A stretch of DNA of 36,585 bases from Hyphomicrobiales bacterium (GCA_004144595.1 SEEM01000033.1:1-36585), one strand, 5' to 3'; counted from the first letter of the stretch, positions 1 to 9,849 are shown. The notes: generated by a model not told the origin, from the letters alone. Made by a program: numbers and translations.

Positions 1-1074
1 CTGAACTGTCATGCGGCACGGCGTGAAGCCGTCGAAGGCGCGACCCCTTTGACGTTGGCGGGCGGGGCTGCCTTGCGGGCTGCGGCGGTCGGGGTGATCT
101 GGGCGGCCGGCTTCTTCGTGCTCTCCCGGATCTGGGCCGGGCTCCTGCTCGGCGTTACCTCAAGCCAGTTCGCGCTGGTGATGCGGCAGACGGCCGGCGT
201 CGCGATCTTCGCATTTGCCGGTTGGGTCGCGCTCGTCTTCCTGCAAGCCTTCTTCGACGGCTACACGCCGAAACGGGCCGCCATCGGCCCGGGCGACGAG
301 GATACCGAGCATGAAGCCAGCGTGCCGACCAGGCTGGCCACCGTGCTGCCCGTGCTGCGCGGCGTCGTGCTCGGCGCGGTGCTCGGCCTCACCGTGCTGA
401 TCGTGCTGTCGCGGCTGGGCGTCGATATCGGACCGCTGCTTGCAGGCTTCGGCATTCTCGGCCTTGCCCTGTCCTTCGGCTCGCAGGCGCTGGTCCGGGA
501 CATCGTCTCGGGCCTGTTCTTCATGCTGGAAGACGCGTTCCGGGTTGGCGAATATGTCGATACCGGCCGGCTCAAGGGCACGGTCGAGAAGATTTCGCTG
601 CGCTCGATGCAGCTGCGCCACCAGAGTGGCCAGATCCATACCGTGCCTTTCGGACAGGTGCAGTCGCTGACCAATGCCAGCCGCGACTGGGCGACGGTCA
701 AGTTCAACGTCCGCCTCGATCACTCCGCCGATATCGAGCAGGCGCGCAAGGCCATCAAGAAGACCGGTATCGCCTTGCAGGAAGACCCGGAGTTCGGGCC
801 GCATTTCATCGCCCCGCTGAAGATGCAGGGCGTCGCTGATATCACCGACAGCGCCATCGTCATCAGGCTTAAATTCACGGGCAAGCCGAACCATGCCTCG
901 ATGCTGCAGCGCGAGGCGCTGAAGCGGGTCTATCGCGCCCTGAACGAGGCTCGCGTGCCCTTCGCCTCGAATGCGGTGACCGTGCGCGGCGGCGAAGGCG
1001 GAACGCAGAGCCAGGCCGCGGCGGCGATCTCCGCCGTGCCGCCGCCGACGCCGCTGGTTCCGGCTGCGGGATGA
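1..1074 (+). CDS. MscS-family mechanosensitive ion channel, 5' end outside window
   Basis: Seen: the frame is open from base 1 to the TGA at 1072-1074, so the gene starts upstream of the window; the TTG at 49 is only the first internal start-like codon. The visible part has hydrophobic helices (VGVIWAAGFFVLSRIW, TAGVAIFAFAGWVALVFL, LRGVVLGAVLGLTVLIVLS), then the glycine/alanine-rich pore helix and its continuation (LLAGFGILGLALSFGSQAL, DIVSGLFFMLEDAFRVGEYV), then a beta domain (GTVEKISLRSMQLR, TVPFGQVQSLTNASRDW) and a carboxy-terminal alpha/beta region ending in an Ala/Pro tail. Known: this is the order of the MscS pore, beta and C-terminal domains; such inner-membrane channels release solutes on hypo-osmotic shock. 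Inference: one of the larger MscS-like proteins with extra N-terminal helices, since several precede the pore helix. It converges on rne, with a shared hairpin between them. Confidence 0.9.
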   Translation: MNCHAARREAVEGATPLTLAGGAALRAAAVGVIWAAGFFVLSRIWAGLLLGVTSSQFALVMRQTAGVAIFAFAGWVALVFLQAFFDGYTPKRAAIGPGDEDTEHEASVPTRLATVLPVLRGVVLGAVLGLTVLIVLSRLGVDIGPLLAGFGILGLALSFGSQALVRDIVSGLFFMLEDAFRVGEYVDTGRLKGTVEKISLRSMQLRHQSGQIHTVPFGQVQSLTNASRDWATVKFNVRLDHSADIEQARKAIKKTGIALQEDPEFGPHFIAPLKMQGVADITDSAIVIRLKFTGKPNHASMLQREALKRVYRALNEARVPFASNAVTVRGGEGGTQSQAAAAISAVPPPTPLVPAAG

Positions 1075-1113
1075 CGCGGCAATCCTGACCGGTTTGCCGA
1101 CCCGTGAAAAAGG

Positions 1114-1144
1114 AGAAGCCCGCTGCGGATCGCAGCGGGCTTCT
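1114..1144 (-). terminator. Intrinsic terminator of rne (may serve both strands)
   Basis: A perfect 14-bp stem, 1114-1127 pairing with 1131-1144, has a 3-nt loop (GAT). Read on the minus strand, downstream of the rne stop at 1171, the stem is followed by CCTTTTT, the classic U-tract. Read on the plus strand, after the MscS-like gene, the tract is only TCATTC, so termination in that direction should be weaker. Confidence 0.8.
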
Positions 1145-1170
1145 TCATTCAGCGGATCTGGACGGTGCGG

Positions 1171-3912
1171 TCAGGAGCGGCCGGCGAGCCGGTTCCACCA
1201 GCCGCCGCGCTTGGGCCGATCCGGGTCCGGCTCGGTCAGCACGACCGCGACGGGCTCTTCGGCCGGCGCGCGAACGGGAGCTGGTTCGGGTGCCGGAGCG
1301 GGCTCGGCAGGAGCCGCAACGGCTTCGGTAGCGGCAACCGGAGGCTCGGCTTTCGCCTCGGCAGGAGCCGGAGCGGCTTCCGCAGCGGACTCGCCGCCTT
1401 CGGTGATCGGCACAACCTTCTTGCGCGAGCGGCTGCGCTTGGGCTTCTCGATTTCGGCAGGAGCAGGCTCGGCCGCGACCGTTTCGGCCTTGGCTTCGAT
1501 CTCCTTGGCGGCTTCGGCCTTCGGCTTGCGGGCGCGGCTGCGCTTCGGCTTGGCGGCTTCTTCGGCAGGGGCCTCGGCGACCGGTTCCAGAGCGGCTTCG
1601 GCGACCGGCTCGGCAGCGGCCGGGGTCACCGCCTCGTCGCCGTCTTCCTCGCCCTCGTCGCCTTCGTCATCGCCTTGCGCGCCGTCGAGCTGCTGGCCCT
1701 GCTCGTCACGCTCGCCGCCACGCCGACGACGGCGACGCCGGCGACGACGACGACCATTCTCGCCTTCGCCGCGCTCGGATTGATCCTGAGCCTCGGCCGC
1801 CGGGGCATCGCTGCCACCGGTCTCGGCGTCCAGGGCTTCTGCCTCAGCGGCGGCATCAAGCGCCTCGTCGTCGACATCGGAGGCGATGGCCTCGGCCTTG
1901 AAGCCGGTCGGGACGATGCGGCCCTCATTGCCGACAAACTCGCCGCGCTCTACCTCGAAGTAGCGGGTGCCCAGCAGGTTGGCGTCGGTCGAGATGGTGA
2001 TGGCGATGGCGAAGCGCGTCTCGAGATCCGCGAGATGGGCGCGCTTCTGGTTCAGCACATAGAGCGCGACTTCCGGCCGGGTGCGGACGGTGAGGTTGTG
2101 GGAGGCGCTCTTGATCAGCGTCTCCTCAAGCGCGCGCAGGATCTGCAGCGAGACCGAAGACGTCGAGCGGATCATGCCGGCGCCGGCGCAGTGCGGGCAG
2201 GGCACCGAGGAAGATTCGAGCACGCCGGTGCGGATGCGCTGGCGCGACATCTCCAGCAGGCCGAAGGCCGAGATACGGCCGACCTGGATGCGGGCGCGGT
2301 CGTCCTTCAGGCACTCCTTCAGCTTCTTCTCGACGGCGCGGTTGTTCCGGTTCTCCTCCATGTCGATGAAATCGATCACGATAAGGCCGGCGAGGTCGCG
2401 CAGGCGGAGCTGGCGGGAGATTTCCTCCGCCGCTTCGAGATTGGTCTTGAGGGCGGTGTCCTCGATATTGTGCTCGCGGGTCGAACGGCCCGAGTTGATG
2501 TCGATCGCGACCAGCGCTTCCGTCTGGTTGATGACGAGGTAGCCGCCGGACTTCAGCGTGACCGTGTTCGAGAACATCGCGTCGAGCTGGCTCTCGACGC
2601 CGAACGAGGCGAAGAGCGGGGTCTGCTCGCGATAGGGCTTCACGCTCTTGGCATGGCTCGGCATGAGCATGCGCATGAAGTCCTTGGCTTCGCGATAGGC
2701 GTTCTCGCCGGCGACGTGAACCTCGTCGATGTCCTTGTTGTAGAGGTCGCGGATCGAGCGCTTGACGAGGTTGCCCTCCTCATAGACCAGCGCCGGAGCG
2801 ACCGAGGCCAGCGTCAGCTCTCGCACGCTCTCCCACATCCGCATCAGGTACTCGTAGTCGCGCCGGATCTCGACCTTGGTGCGCGAGGCACCGGCCGTGC
2901 GCAGGATCAGGCCCATCCCCTCGGGAACCTCAAGCTCGGTCGCGATCTCCTTGAGGCGCTTGCGGTCCTCGGCATTGGTGATCTTGCGCGAGATGCCGCC
3001 GCCCTTGCCGGTGTTCGGCATCAGCACCGAATAGCGGCCGGCGAGCGAGAGATAGGTGGTGAGCGCCGCGCCCTTGTTGCCGCGCTCTTCCTTGACGACC
3101 TGGACCAGGATGATCTGGCGGCGCTTGATCACCTCCTGGATCTTGTACTGGCGGCGCGACTGGCGGTGCGGACGCTCCGGCATGTCGTCGAGTGCGTCGC
3201 CGCCGCCGAGCTGCTCGGGAGCCTCTTCGGCATCCTCGTCGCCGTTCTCGTCTTCGCCTTCGTCCTCGGACGGCTTGCGAGCCTCGCTGTCCGAATCCTG
3301 GGACATCTCGACCGAAATCTCGGTCGCCTCGACGGCGACGGTCTCGAAAGTCAGCGGCGCGGCGTTCTCAGCCGTGTCCTCGGTGGTCGATTCGGCGACA
3401 TCGGGCGCGAAGAACTCGCCGAAGGCGGGAGCGCCCTCGTTGACCATGGCGGCTTCCTTGCCGTCGGTCTCGACCTCGACGCCCTCGCCGCCAGCCTCGA
3501 CCTCTGCCGAGACGGTCTCGTCGGCCGCCGCCTTCTTAGCGCGGTTGTCACGGTCACCACGGCGACCACGGTCGCGGCGGCCGCGCTTCTCGCGCTTCTC
3601 CTCGTCGCGCTCTTCGTCACGCTCGGCGCGCGCTTCGTCTTCGAGCAGCGCCTGCCGGTCGGCGACCGGGATCTGATAATAGTCCGGATGGATCTCGGAG
3701 AAGGCGAGGAAGCCGTGGCGGTTGCCGCCATACTCGACGAAGGCCGCCTGGAGCGAGGGCTCCACGCGCGTCACCTTGGCGAGGTAGATATTGCCGCGGA
3801 GCGGCTTGCGGCTGGCAGACTCGAAATCAAACTCTTCGACGCGGGATCCGCGGACCACCACGACCCGGGTCTCCTCCGGGTGGGTGGCATCGATAAGCAT
3901 CTTGTTGGCCAT
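1171..3912 (-). CDS. rne: Ribonuclease E
   Basis: Endoribonuclease that starts mRNA decay and processes rRNA and tRNA precursors, acting as a tetramer and as scaffold of the degradosome. Seen in the 913 residues: the N-terminus MANKMLIDATHPEETRV, typical of the family; an S1 domain that begins near residue 36 (GNIYLAKVTRVEPSLQAAFV) and is split by a low-complexity charged insertion at about 80-255 before resuming at QEVIKRRQIILVQVVKEE; the two catalytic aspartates at 471 (VAIDINSG) and 514 (VIDFIDM), 43 residues apart as in E. coli (303/346); and the zinc-link cysteines at 572 and 575 (CPHC). A disordered tail follows, with 11 consecutive arginines at 721-731 and Ala/Glu/Pro-rich repeats, ending GGWWNRLAGRS. 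Known: the arginine-rich tail of such enzymes binds RNA and partner proteins. A long leader upstream suggests autoregulation (inference). Confidence 0.97.
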   Translation of the reverse strand: MANKMLIDATHPEETRVVVVRGSRVEEFDFESASRKPLRGNIYLAKVTRVEPSLQAAFVEYGGNRHGFLAFSEIHPDYYQIPVADRQALLEDEARAERDEERDEEKREKRGRRDRGRRGDRDNRAKKAAADETVSAEVEAGGEGVEVETDGKEAAMVNEGAPAFGEFFAPDVAESTTEDTAENAAPLTFETVAVEATEISVEMSQDSDSEARKPSEDEGEDENGDEDAEEAPEQLGGGDALDDMPERPHRQSRRQYKIQEVIKRRQIILVQVVKEERGNKGAALTTYLSLAGRYSVLMPNTGKGGGISRKITNAEDRKRLKEIATELEVPEGMGLILRTAGASRTKVEIRRDYEYLMRMWESVRELTLASVAPALVYEEGNLVKRSIRDLYNKDIDEVHVAGENAYREAKDFMRMLMPSHAKSVKPYREQTPLFASFGVESQLDAMFSNTVTLKSGGYLVINQTEALVAIDINSGRSTREHNIEDTALKTNLEAAEEISRQLRLRDLAGLIVIDFIDMEENRNNRAVEKKLKECLKDDRARIQVGRISAFGLLEMSRQRIRTGVLESSSVPCPHCAGAGMIRSTSSVSLQILRALEETLIKSASHNLTVRTRPEVALYVLNQKRAHLADLETRFAIAITISTDANLLGTRYFEVERGEFVGNEGRIVPTGFKAEAIASDVDDEALDAAAEAEALDAETGGSDAPAAEAQDQSERGEGENGRRRRRRRRRRRGGERDEQGQQLDGAQGDDEGDEGEEDGDEAVTPAAAEPVAEAALEPVAEAPAEEAAKPKRSRARKPKAEAAKEIEAKAETVAAEPAPAEIEKPKRSRSRKKVVPITEGGESAAEAAPAPAEAKAEPPVAATEAVAAPAEPAPAPEPAPVRAPAEEPVAVVLTEPDPDRPKRGGWWNRLAGRS

Positions 3913-4386
3913 AAGATATTTCCATTGGCGCGGCCGCCGACCGGGACCGCGCGGCTACGGATGCTAGTCCGCCGCCGCGGGCAGGGGCGCCGCGAGAAAG
4001 CCGGAACGAGCCGGCATGTTGCAGGAGGGAGAAGGAAGCGGTCGAGACAGGAAGGCGGCTCGGAACAGCCACTCGGGCGCAAAGCCCGGCGCGGTTCCGC
4101 AGGTTCGGACGGTTCACCGGTGGTGCTGGCGGCGTCGTATGCCCCGTCATCTGCCCTAACCTGCGATGCTCCGGCCAGGCGGCCAGGCGCATCGCGTTTG
4201 CACGCTCGCAAGACAGGGCAGGGCGCAGAAAATACGCAATCCCGATGCCAACCGTCTGCGGACGATCCGTTGCGGTCGTCTCGTTGCCGCCACTCCGTGG
4301 GGAGCGGCAGCCCAGCCTGCTTCGGACGCCGACGGATCGCACGATCCGGATGTGTCCCTCGGGCAGGCTGACGAGCAACCTGTTCC

Positions 4387-4414
4387 ATTACAGACAGGTG
4401 ATAGTGATTTGCAA
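4387..4414 (-). promoter_or_regulatory. Candidate sigma-70-type promoter for rne
   Basis: On the minus strand TTGCAA (4409-4414) and TGTAAT (4387-4392) are separated by 16 bases and face rne. This would give a leader of roughly 470 nt. The region is AT-richer than its surroundings. It is a consensus-like match found by eye only. Confidence 0.35.
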
Positions 4415-4508
4415 GTCACATGACGGCGGCGTCGCAACCTGCTGCGGGCAGGGCGGTTCACGGTCCCGGGAAGAGATGGTAACGGGCTGTTAGGATTTCA
4501 GCCCCGTT

Positions 4509-4516
4509 ATGGTTAA
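4509..4516 (-). promoter_or_regulatory. Candidate CtrA half-site upstream of the amidase gene
   Basis: The octamer ATGGTTAA is the exact complement of TTAACCAT, the half-site described for the cell-cycle regulator CtrA in Rhizobiales. It lies 120 bases upstream of the amidase GTG at 4637. A related octamer, ATGGTAAC, lies at 4476-4483, on the other side of the imperfect hairpin. One exact octamer is weak evidence on its own. Confidence 0.3.
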
Positions 4517-4636
4517 ACCCTCGTAACAAAAGACGGGATCTTTCACCTGTTTTCGTGCATCCGCCGCGCCAATCCGAGCCGTCGTGATGCGCCGTGGCGA
4601 TCCCCGGCGCTGCGGTGCGCGCTTGCCGTCGCCTGC

Positions 4637-5830
4637 GTGATGGCGATGCTCCCGGCGACCGGGCTCGTGCCCGCGCGGGCCGAACCTCGGCCGCAGAGCG
4701 AATATCCGGTCGCGACCGACGCGCGAATCGAGCAGGGCGGCGAGACGGTACGTCTCTCGATGACGCTATCGGCGTCCGTCGCGGTCGATGCCTGGATCCA
4801 GGCATCGCCGGACCGGGTCATCGTCGAGCTGCCTTCGACCAATTTCCAGATACAATCCTCGGCGAAGCGCAGCGCCGGCTTCGTCAGCGGCTATCGCTTC
4901 GGCCTGTTCACGGCCGACAAGGCCCGAATCATCATCGATCTCGCCCATCCCGCCACGATCGCCAGGGCGGAGGTGAAGACGGTTCGCGGCGGCTTCGGCG
5001 AATTGACGATCGAATTGAAGAAGGCGGCTCGCGCGGATTTCCTGGCCGAGGCCGGCAAGGTGCTCAAGCCGACACCCGACATCCCGGCTCCGGCTTCCGC
5101 CAAGGCCGCGGGCGAGACGCGTCGCACCATCGTGATCGATCCCGGCCATGGTGGCATCGACCCCGGCGCCACGGTTGCCGCGATCGCCGAGAAGGCTGTC
5201 GTTCTCGCCTTCGGCAAAGCGCTCAAAGAGCAGCTCGAGGCCAATGGCCGCTACCGCATCGTCATGACCCGCGACGACGACCGCTTCGTCTCGCTGGGCG
5301 ACCGCGTGCAGATCGGGCGCGGCGAGCAGGCAGATCTGTTCATCTCGATCCATGCCGATTCGCTGACCCAGGCGCAGGAGGTTCGCGGCGCCACCGTCTA
5401 TACCCGATCCGAGCGGGCGACGGACGCCGAGGCGGCGCGCCTCGCGGCCAAGGAAAACGAGGCGGATGCCGTCGCCGGACTGGAGAGCAGCGAGGAATTG
5501 CAGGATGTCGCCGGCATCCTGATGGACCTCGCGCGGCGCGAGACGCGGACCTTCACCGGGGTTTTCGCACGCAATCTCGTCGACAAGCTCGGCGGCTCGA
5601 TCAAGATGCACAAGATTCCGCTGCGCTCCGCGCGGTTCTGGGTGCTGAGCGCGCCGGACGTGCCATCGGTGCTTATCGAGCTCGGCTACATGTCGAGCCC
5701 GAAGGACGCCGAATTGCTGAACTCGCCGGAATGGCGCGGCAAGGCGGTAACCGCGGTCTCCGCCGCGATCGAGGACTATTTCGCCCGCGAGCGGGCCTCG
5801 GTCGGCAAGGCGGCGGAGAGCCGGAACTGA
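4637..5830 (+). CDS. amiC: N-acetylmuramoyl-L-alanine amidase, AMIN plus Amidase_3 (AmiC-like)
   Basis: Periplasmic zinc amidase that removes the stem peptide from N-acetylmuramic acid and splits septal peptidoglycan during cell separation. Seen: an N-terminal AMIN-type beta domain at about residues 25-130 (DAWIQASPDRVIVELP), then a complete Amidase_3 domain whose zinc and catalytic residues are all present: His171 (DPGHGG), Glu185 (AEKAV), His239 (SIHAD) and Glu348 (IELGY). The start is doubtful. The GTG at 4637 gives only half a signal peptide (MMAMLPATGLVPARA) without basic residues. The same frame is open back to a stop at 4514-4516 and reads SPALRCALAVACVMAMLPA just upstream, a far better export signal, but it offers no ATG, GTG or TTG there. 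So either an unusual start such as CTG at 4547 or 4610 is used, or a base is missing or extra upstream. It sits 206 bp before mrcA on the same strand, an order conserved in alphaproteobacteria. Confidence 0.93.
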   Translation: MMAMLPATGLVPARAEPRPQSEYPVATDARIEQGGETVRLSMTLSASVAVDAWIQASPDRVIVELPSTNFQIQSSAKRSAGFVSGYRFGLFTADKARIIIDLAHPATIARAEVKTVRGGFGELTIELKKAARADFLAEAGKVLKPTPDIPAPASAKAAGETRRTIVIDPGHGGIDPGATVAAIAEKAVVLAFGKALKEQLEANGRYRIVMTRDDDRFVSLGDRVQIGRGEQADLFISIHADSLTQAQEVRGATVYTRSERATDAEAARLAAKENEADAVAGLESSEELQDVAGILMDLARRETRTFTGVFARNLVDKLGGSIKMHKIPLRSARFWVLSAPDVPSVLIELGYMSSPKDAELLNSPEWRGKAVTAVSAAIEDYFARERASVGKAAESRN

Positions 5831-6036
5831 CCGTCACGGTTGCTCCGGGGCGGGAACGGCGGCACGGATGGGCGAAAGGTCGAATCGCCGGTCATGGGTC
5901 GCGTTCGAGTGGCGGGATGATGCGGAATGTGGTCGTGAGGCCACGGTTCCGCCATCTCCTTCATGTTATAGCTATGATTTGCGAAGCGCCCCGAGTTGGC
6001 GCCCACCGATGGTAATTACGGGGTCCAGGGCCTGAG

Positions 6037-8484
6037 ATGCGGTTCATTCTGCGAATCTTCGGATGGTTGTTCGCCGCCGGCGCGATCGCTTTCGTGATCG
6101 GCGCCGCGATCGCTGGCGGATTGATCTGGCACTATTCGCAGGATCTGCCGGACTATGCCCAGCTCCGGAACTACGAGCCGCCGGTGATGACCCGCGTCCA
6201 TGCGGGCGACGGCAGCCTGATCGCCGAATATGCGCGCGAGCGGCGCCTCTATCTGCCGATCCAGGCCGTGCCCAAACTCATTGTCGACGCCTATATCTCG
6301 GCCGAGGACAAGAATTTCTACAAGCATGTCGGTGTCGATCCGGAAGGCCTGGTCCGCGCCGCGATCTCCAATTTCCGCAACCGCGCCGCCAATCGCCGGC
6401 CGCAGGGCGCCTCGACGATCACGCAGCAGGTCGCGAAGAATTTCTTCCTTAGCCCCGAGCAGTCGATCGAACGCAAGATCCGCGAAGCGCTCGTCGCGCT
6501 GAAGCTCGAATCGACCTACTCGAAGGACAAGATCCTCGAGCTCTATCTCAACGAGATCTATCTCGGTGCGCCGGCGCCGGGGCAGGGCAGCTACGGCATT
6601 GCCGCGGCAGCGCTGAACTATTTCGGCAAGTCGGTGCATGAGCTGAACCTGCAGGAAGCCGCCTATCTCGCCGCCCTCCCGAAGGCGCCGACCGATCTCC
6701 ACCCCTTCCGCAATCGCGACCGCGCGATCGAGCGCCGCAACTACGTCATCGATCGCATGGTCGAGAACGGCTACGTCAAGCGCGAGGCGGGCGAGGACGC
6801 GAAGAAGCAGCCGCTCGGCGTGAACCCGCGCACGGTCTCGCCGAACCAGTTCGCGGCCGGCTATTTCGCCGAGGAAATCCGGCGTGAGCTGCAGGACCGC
6901 TATGGCGAGAAGAAACTGCTCGAAGGCGGCCTTTCCGTTCGCTCCACGGTCGATCCCAAGACCCAGCTGATGGCCCGCAAGGCGCTGGTCGACGGGCTCG
7001 TGCGCTTCGACGAGGCGCGCGGCTGGCGCGGCGCCATCCAGAAGATCGATCTCGGCGGCAAGGAATGGGGCGGGGTCGTCGGCGAACTCCCGGTGCTCGG
7101 TGACGTCGCGCCGTGGCGGCTCGCGGTGGTGCTGGAGGTCAACGGGGACAGCGCCAGGCTCGGCCTGCATCCGCTGCGCGACACGGCCGGCCATCTCAAC
7201 AAGGAGCGCCAGATCCTGACGCTCGCGGCCGATGGCATCAAATGGACCCGACGCGCGCGCGTCTCGCAGGCCGTTTCCGTCGGCGACATCGTCTATGTCG
7301 AGCCGATGGACAGCCGGCCGGGCTTCGCGCGGCTGCGGCAACTGCCGGAGGTCAACGGCGCCATCGTCGCGATGGACCCGTTCTCGGGCCGTGTGCTCGC
7401 CATGGTCGGCGGCTTCAGCCACGACCAGTCCGAGTTCAACCGCGCGACGCAGGCTCTCCGCCAGCCGGGCTCCTCGTTCAAGCCCTTCGTCTATGCGACC
7501 GCGCTCGACAATGGTTACACTCCGTCCAGCATCATCCTCGATGCCCCGATCGAGATCGATCAGGGGGCGGGACTCGGCATGTGGCGGCCGGAAAATTTCG
7601 ACGGCAAGTCGACCGGGCCGCGCACGCTGCGCTACGGCATCCAGTTCTCGAAGAACCTGATGACCGTGCGGCTGGCCAAGGATGTCGGCATGCCGCTGAT
7701 CGCCGAGTATTCCCGCCGCTTCGGCATCTATGACGATCTTCAACCGGTCCTGTCGATGTCGCTCGGTGCCGGCGAGACGACCGTGATGCGCATGACCGCC
7801 GGTTATTCGATGCTGGTCAATGGCGGCAAGCGAATCCGGCCGACCCTGATCGACCGTATCCAGGACCGCTCGGGCTCGACGATCTTCCGGCACGACCAGC
7901 GGGTCTGCGAGGGCTGCAGCGCCGAGAAATGGGCGAATCAGCCGGAGCCGCGCCTGGTCGACAACCGCGAGCAGGTGCTCGACCCGCTGACCGCCTACCA
8001 GATGGTCTCGATCCTCGAAGGCGTGGTCAATGCCGGCACGGCGACGGTGGTCAAGGCCGTCGGCAAGCCCCTGGCCGGCAAGACCGGCACGACCAACGAT
8101 GCCAAGGACGTCTGGTTCGTCGGCTTCTCGCCGGACCTCGCCGTCGGCGTCTATATGGGCTTCGACAAGCCGAAGTCGCTCGGCACCTCGGCGACCGCCG
8201 GCCAATACGCAGCGCCGATCTTCCGCGACTTCATGACCGTCGCGCTCAAGGAGAAGCCGGCGACGCCGTTCCGCGTTCCGGCCGGGATCAAGCTGATCCG
8301 CGTCGATCCCCGCACCGGCATGCGCGCCGGCGGCGAGGGCGGCATCCTCGAAGCCTTCAAGCCGGGCACGGCGCCGCCGGACAGCTATTCGGTGATCGGT
8401 GCCGCCGGCGATGGCAGCACGCCGCTCGGTGCCGGGGCGGGCGGTGGCCGCGCCGTCGGCTCGGGGACCGGCGGGCTCTACTGA
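6037..8484 (+). CDS. mrcA: Penicillin-binding protein 1A, bifunctional peptidoglycan synthase
   Basis: Class A PBP that polymerises lipid II into glycan strands and cross-links them; inner membrane, active in the periplasm. Seen in 815 residues: one N-terminal membrane anchor (LFAAGAIAFVIGAAIAGGLI, about 9-30); the glycosyltransferase domain with catalytic Glu90 (AEDKNFYKHVG) and the GASTITQQVAKNFF motif; an OB-like linker at roughly 330-440; and the transpeptidase domain with Ser479 in SSFK, SKN at 538-540 and KTGTT starting at Lys682. The tail is Gly/Ala-rich. All catalytic motifs are intact. It starts at ATG 6037 and is followed by an intrinsic terminator and then prfB. Position next to the amidase and PBP family length agree with MrcA/PonA. 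Confidence 0.97.
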   Translation: MRFILRIFGWLFAAGAIAFVIGAAIAGGLIWHYSQDLPDYAQLRNYEPPVMTRVHAGDGSLIAEYARERRLYLPIQAVPKLIVDAYISAEDKNFYKHVGVDPEGLVRAAISNFRNRAANRRPQGASTITQQVAKNFFLSPEQSIERKIREALVALKLESTYSKDKILELYLNEIYLGAPAPGQGSYGIAAAALNYFGKSVHELNLQEAAYLAALPKAPTDLHPFRNRDRAIERRNYVIDRMVENGYVKREAGEDAKKQPLGVNPRTVSPNQFAAGYFAEEIRRELQDRYGEKKLLEGGLSVRSTVDPKTQLMARKALVDGLVRFDEARGWRGAIQKIDLGGKEWGGVVGELPVLGDVAPWRLAVVLEVNGDSARLGLHPLRDTAGHLNKERQILTLAADGIKWTRRARVSQAVSVGDIVYVEPMDSRPGFARLRQLPEVNGAIVAMDPFSGRVLAMVGGFSHDQSEFNRATQALRQPGSSFKPFVYATALDNGYTPSSIILDAPIEIDQGAGLGMWRPENFDGKSTGPRTLRYGIQFSKNLMTVRLAKDVGMPLIAEYSRRFGIYDDLQPVLSMSLGAGETTVMRMTAGYSMLVNGGKRIRPTLIDRIQDRSGSTIFRHDQRVCEGCSAEKWANQPEPRLVDNREQVLDPLTAYQMVSILEGVVNAGTATVVKAVGKPLAGKTGTTNDAKDVWFVGFSPDLAVGVYMGFDKPKSLGTSATAGQYAAPIFRDFMTVALKEKPATPFRVPAGIKLIRVDPRTGMRAGGEGGILEAFKPGTAPPDSYSVIGAAGDGSTPLGAGAGGGRAVGSGTGGLY

Positions 8485-8507
8485 GCCGACGACAGACGGT
8501 TTTTTGC

Positions 8508-8536
8508 AACGCCCGGGGCACGCCTCCGGGCGTTTT
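8508..8536 (+). terminator. Intrinsic terminator after mrcA
   Basis: A 9-bp perfect stem (AACGCCCGG at 8508-8516 with CCGGGCGTT at 8526-8534) is followed by TTTT and an AT-rich stretch, 24 bases after the mrcA stop. It separates mrcA from prfB. Confidence 0.8.
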
Positions 8537-8665
8537 CATTTCGGCTGGCGCCGCCTTCGCCGCCTGGACGCAGGGCGGCGATTTCGCCTCAGGCGTTTAC
8601 AGCCGGGCCTTTCGCCCCTATCTCAGCCCTCCAAGAGAAGCCCACAAGGACGTCCAGACGGAATC

Positions 8666-9794
<1,129 letters not shown>

Positions 9795-9817
9795 GCCCTG
9801 CCTACCAGCCGAACGAA

Positions 9818-9849
9818 AAGAAGGCCGCGCCCCGGAGCGCGGCCTTCTT
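9818..9849. terminator. Bidirectional intrinsic terminator between prfB and the M23 peptidase gene
   Basis: A 13-bp perfect stem (9818-9830 with 9837-9849) with a 6-nt loop lies between the convergent ends at 9794 and 9867. The plus side runs AAGAAGGCCGCGC and pairs to its complement ending in CTTCTT; the minus side is followed by a CTTTTCG tract. Confidence 0.75.

Larger units (their letters stand above)
3913..4636. other. Long divergent intergenic region: rne leader and amidase upstream region
   Basis: There is no convincing gene in these 724 bases between the divergently transcribed rne and amidase genes, except that the amidase frame may begin inside the last 120 bases (see that entry). 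The rne side is a GC-rich stretch of about 470 nt between a candidate promoter near 4400 and the rne start codon, the sort of leader RNase E uses to control its own mRNA in enterobacteria (known there, inferred here). The amidase side holds an imperfect hairpin (4481-4489 with 4499-4508, one bulged base) and an ATGGTTAA octamer. Confidence 0.6.

Noticed and set aside
1735..1760. Short GAC/GCG-type repeat that looks like a simple-sequence repeat
   Set aside because: It encodes the arginine run of RNase E with mixed synonymous codons, so it is selected at protein level rather than a slipping repeat.
1165..4371. A very long open frame on the plus strand opposite rne
   Set aside because: It mirrors rne on the other strand, a common effect of GC-rich codon use; its product is Arg/Leu/Gly-rich without any domain, and rne is certain.
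4594..6015. An alternative frame through the amidase gene
   Set aside because: Its product is Arg/Gly-rich without motifs, while the chosen frame contains the full AMIN and Amidase_3 signatures.
6016..8205. Long open frame on the minus strand opposite mrcA, and a similar one opposite sufB and sufC (19104-21080)
   Set aside because: Both are antisense shadows of well-defined genes with all motifs intact and show no recognisable protein features.
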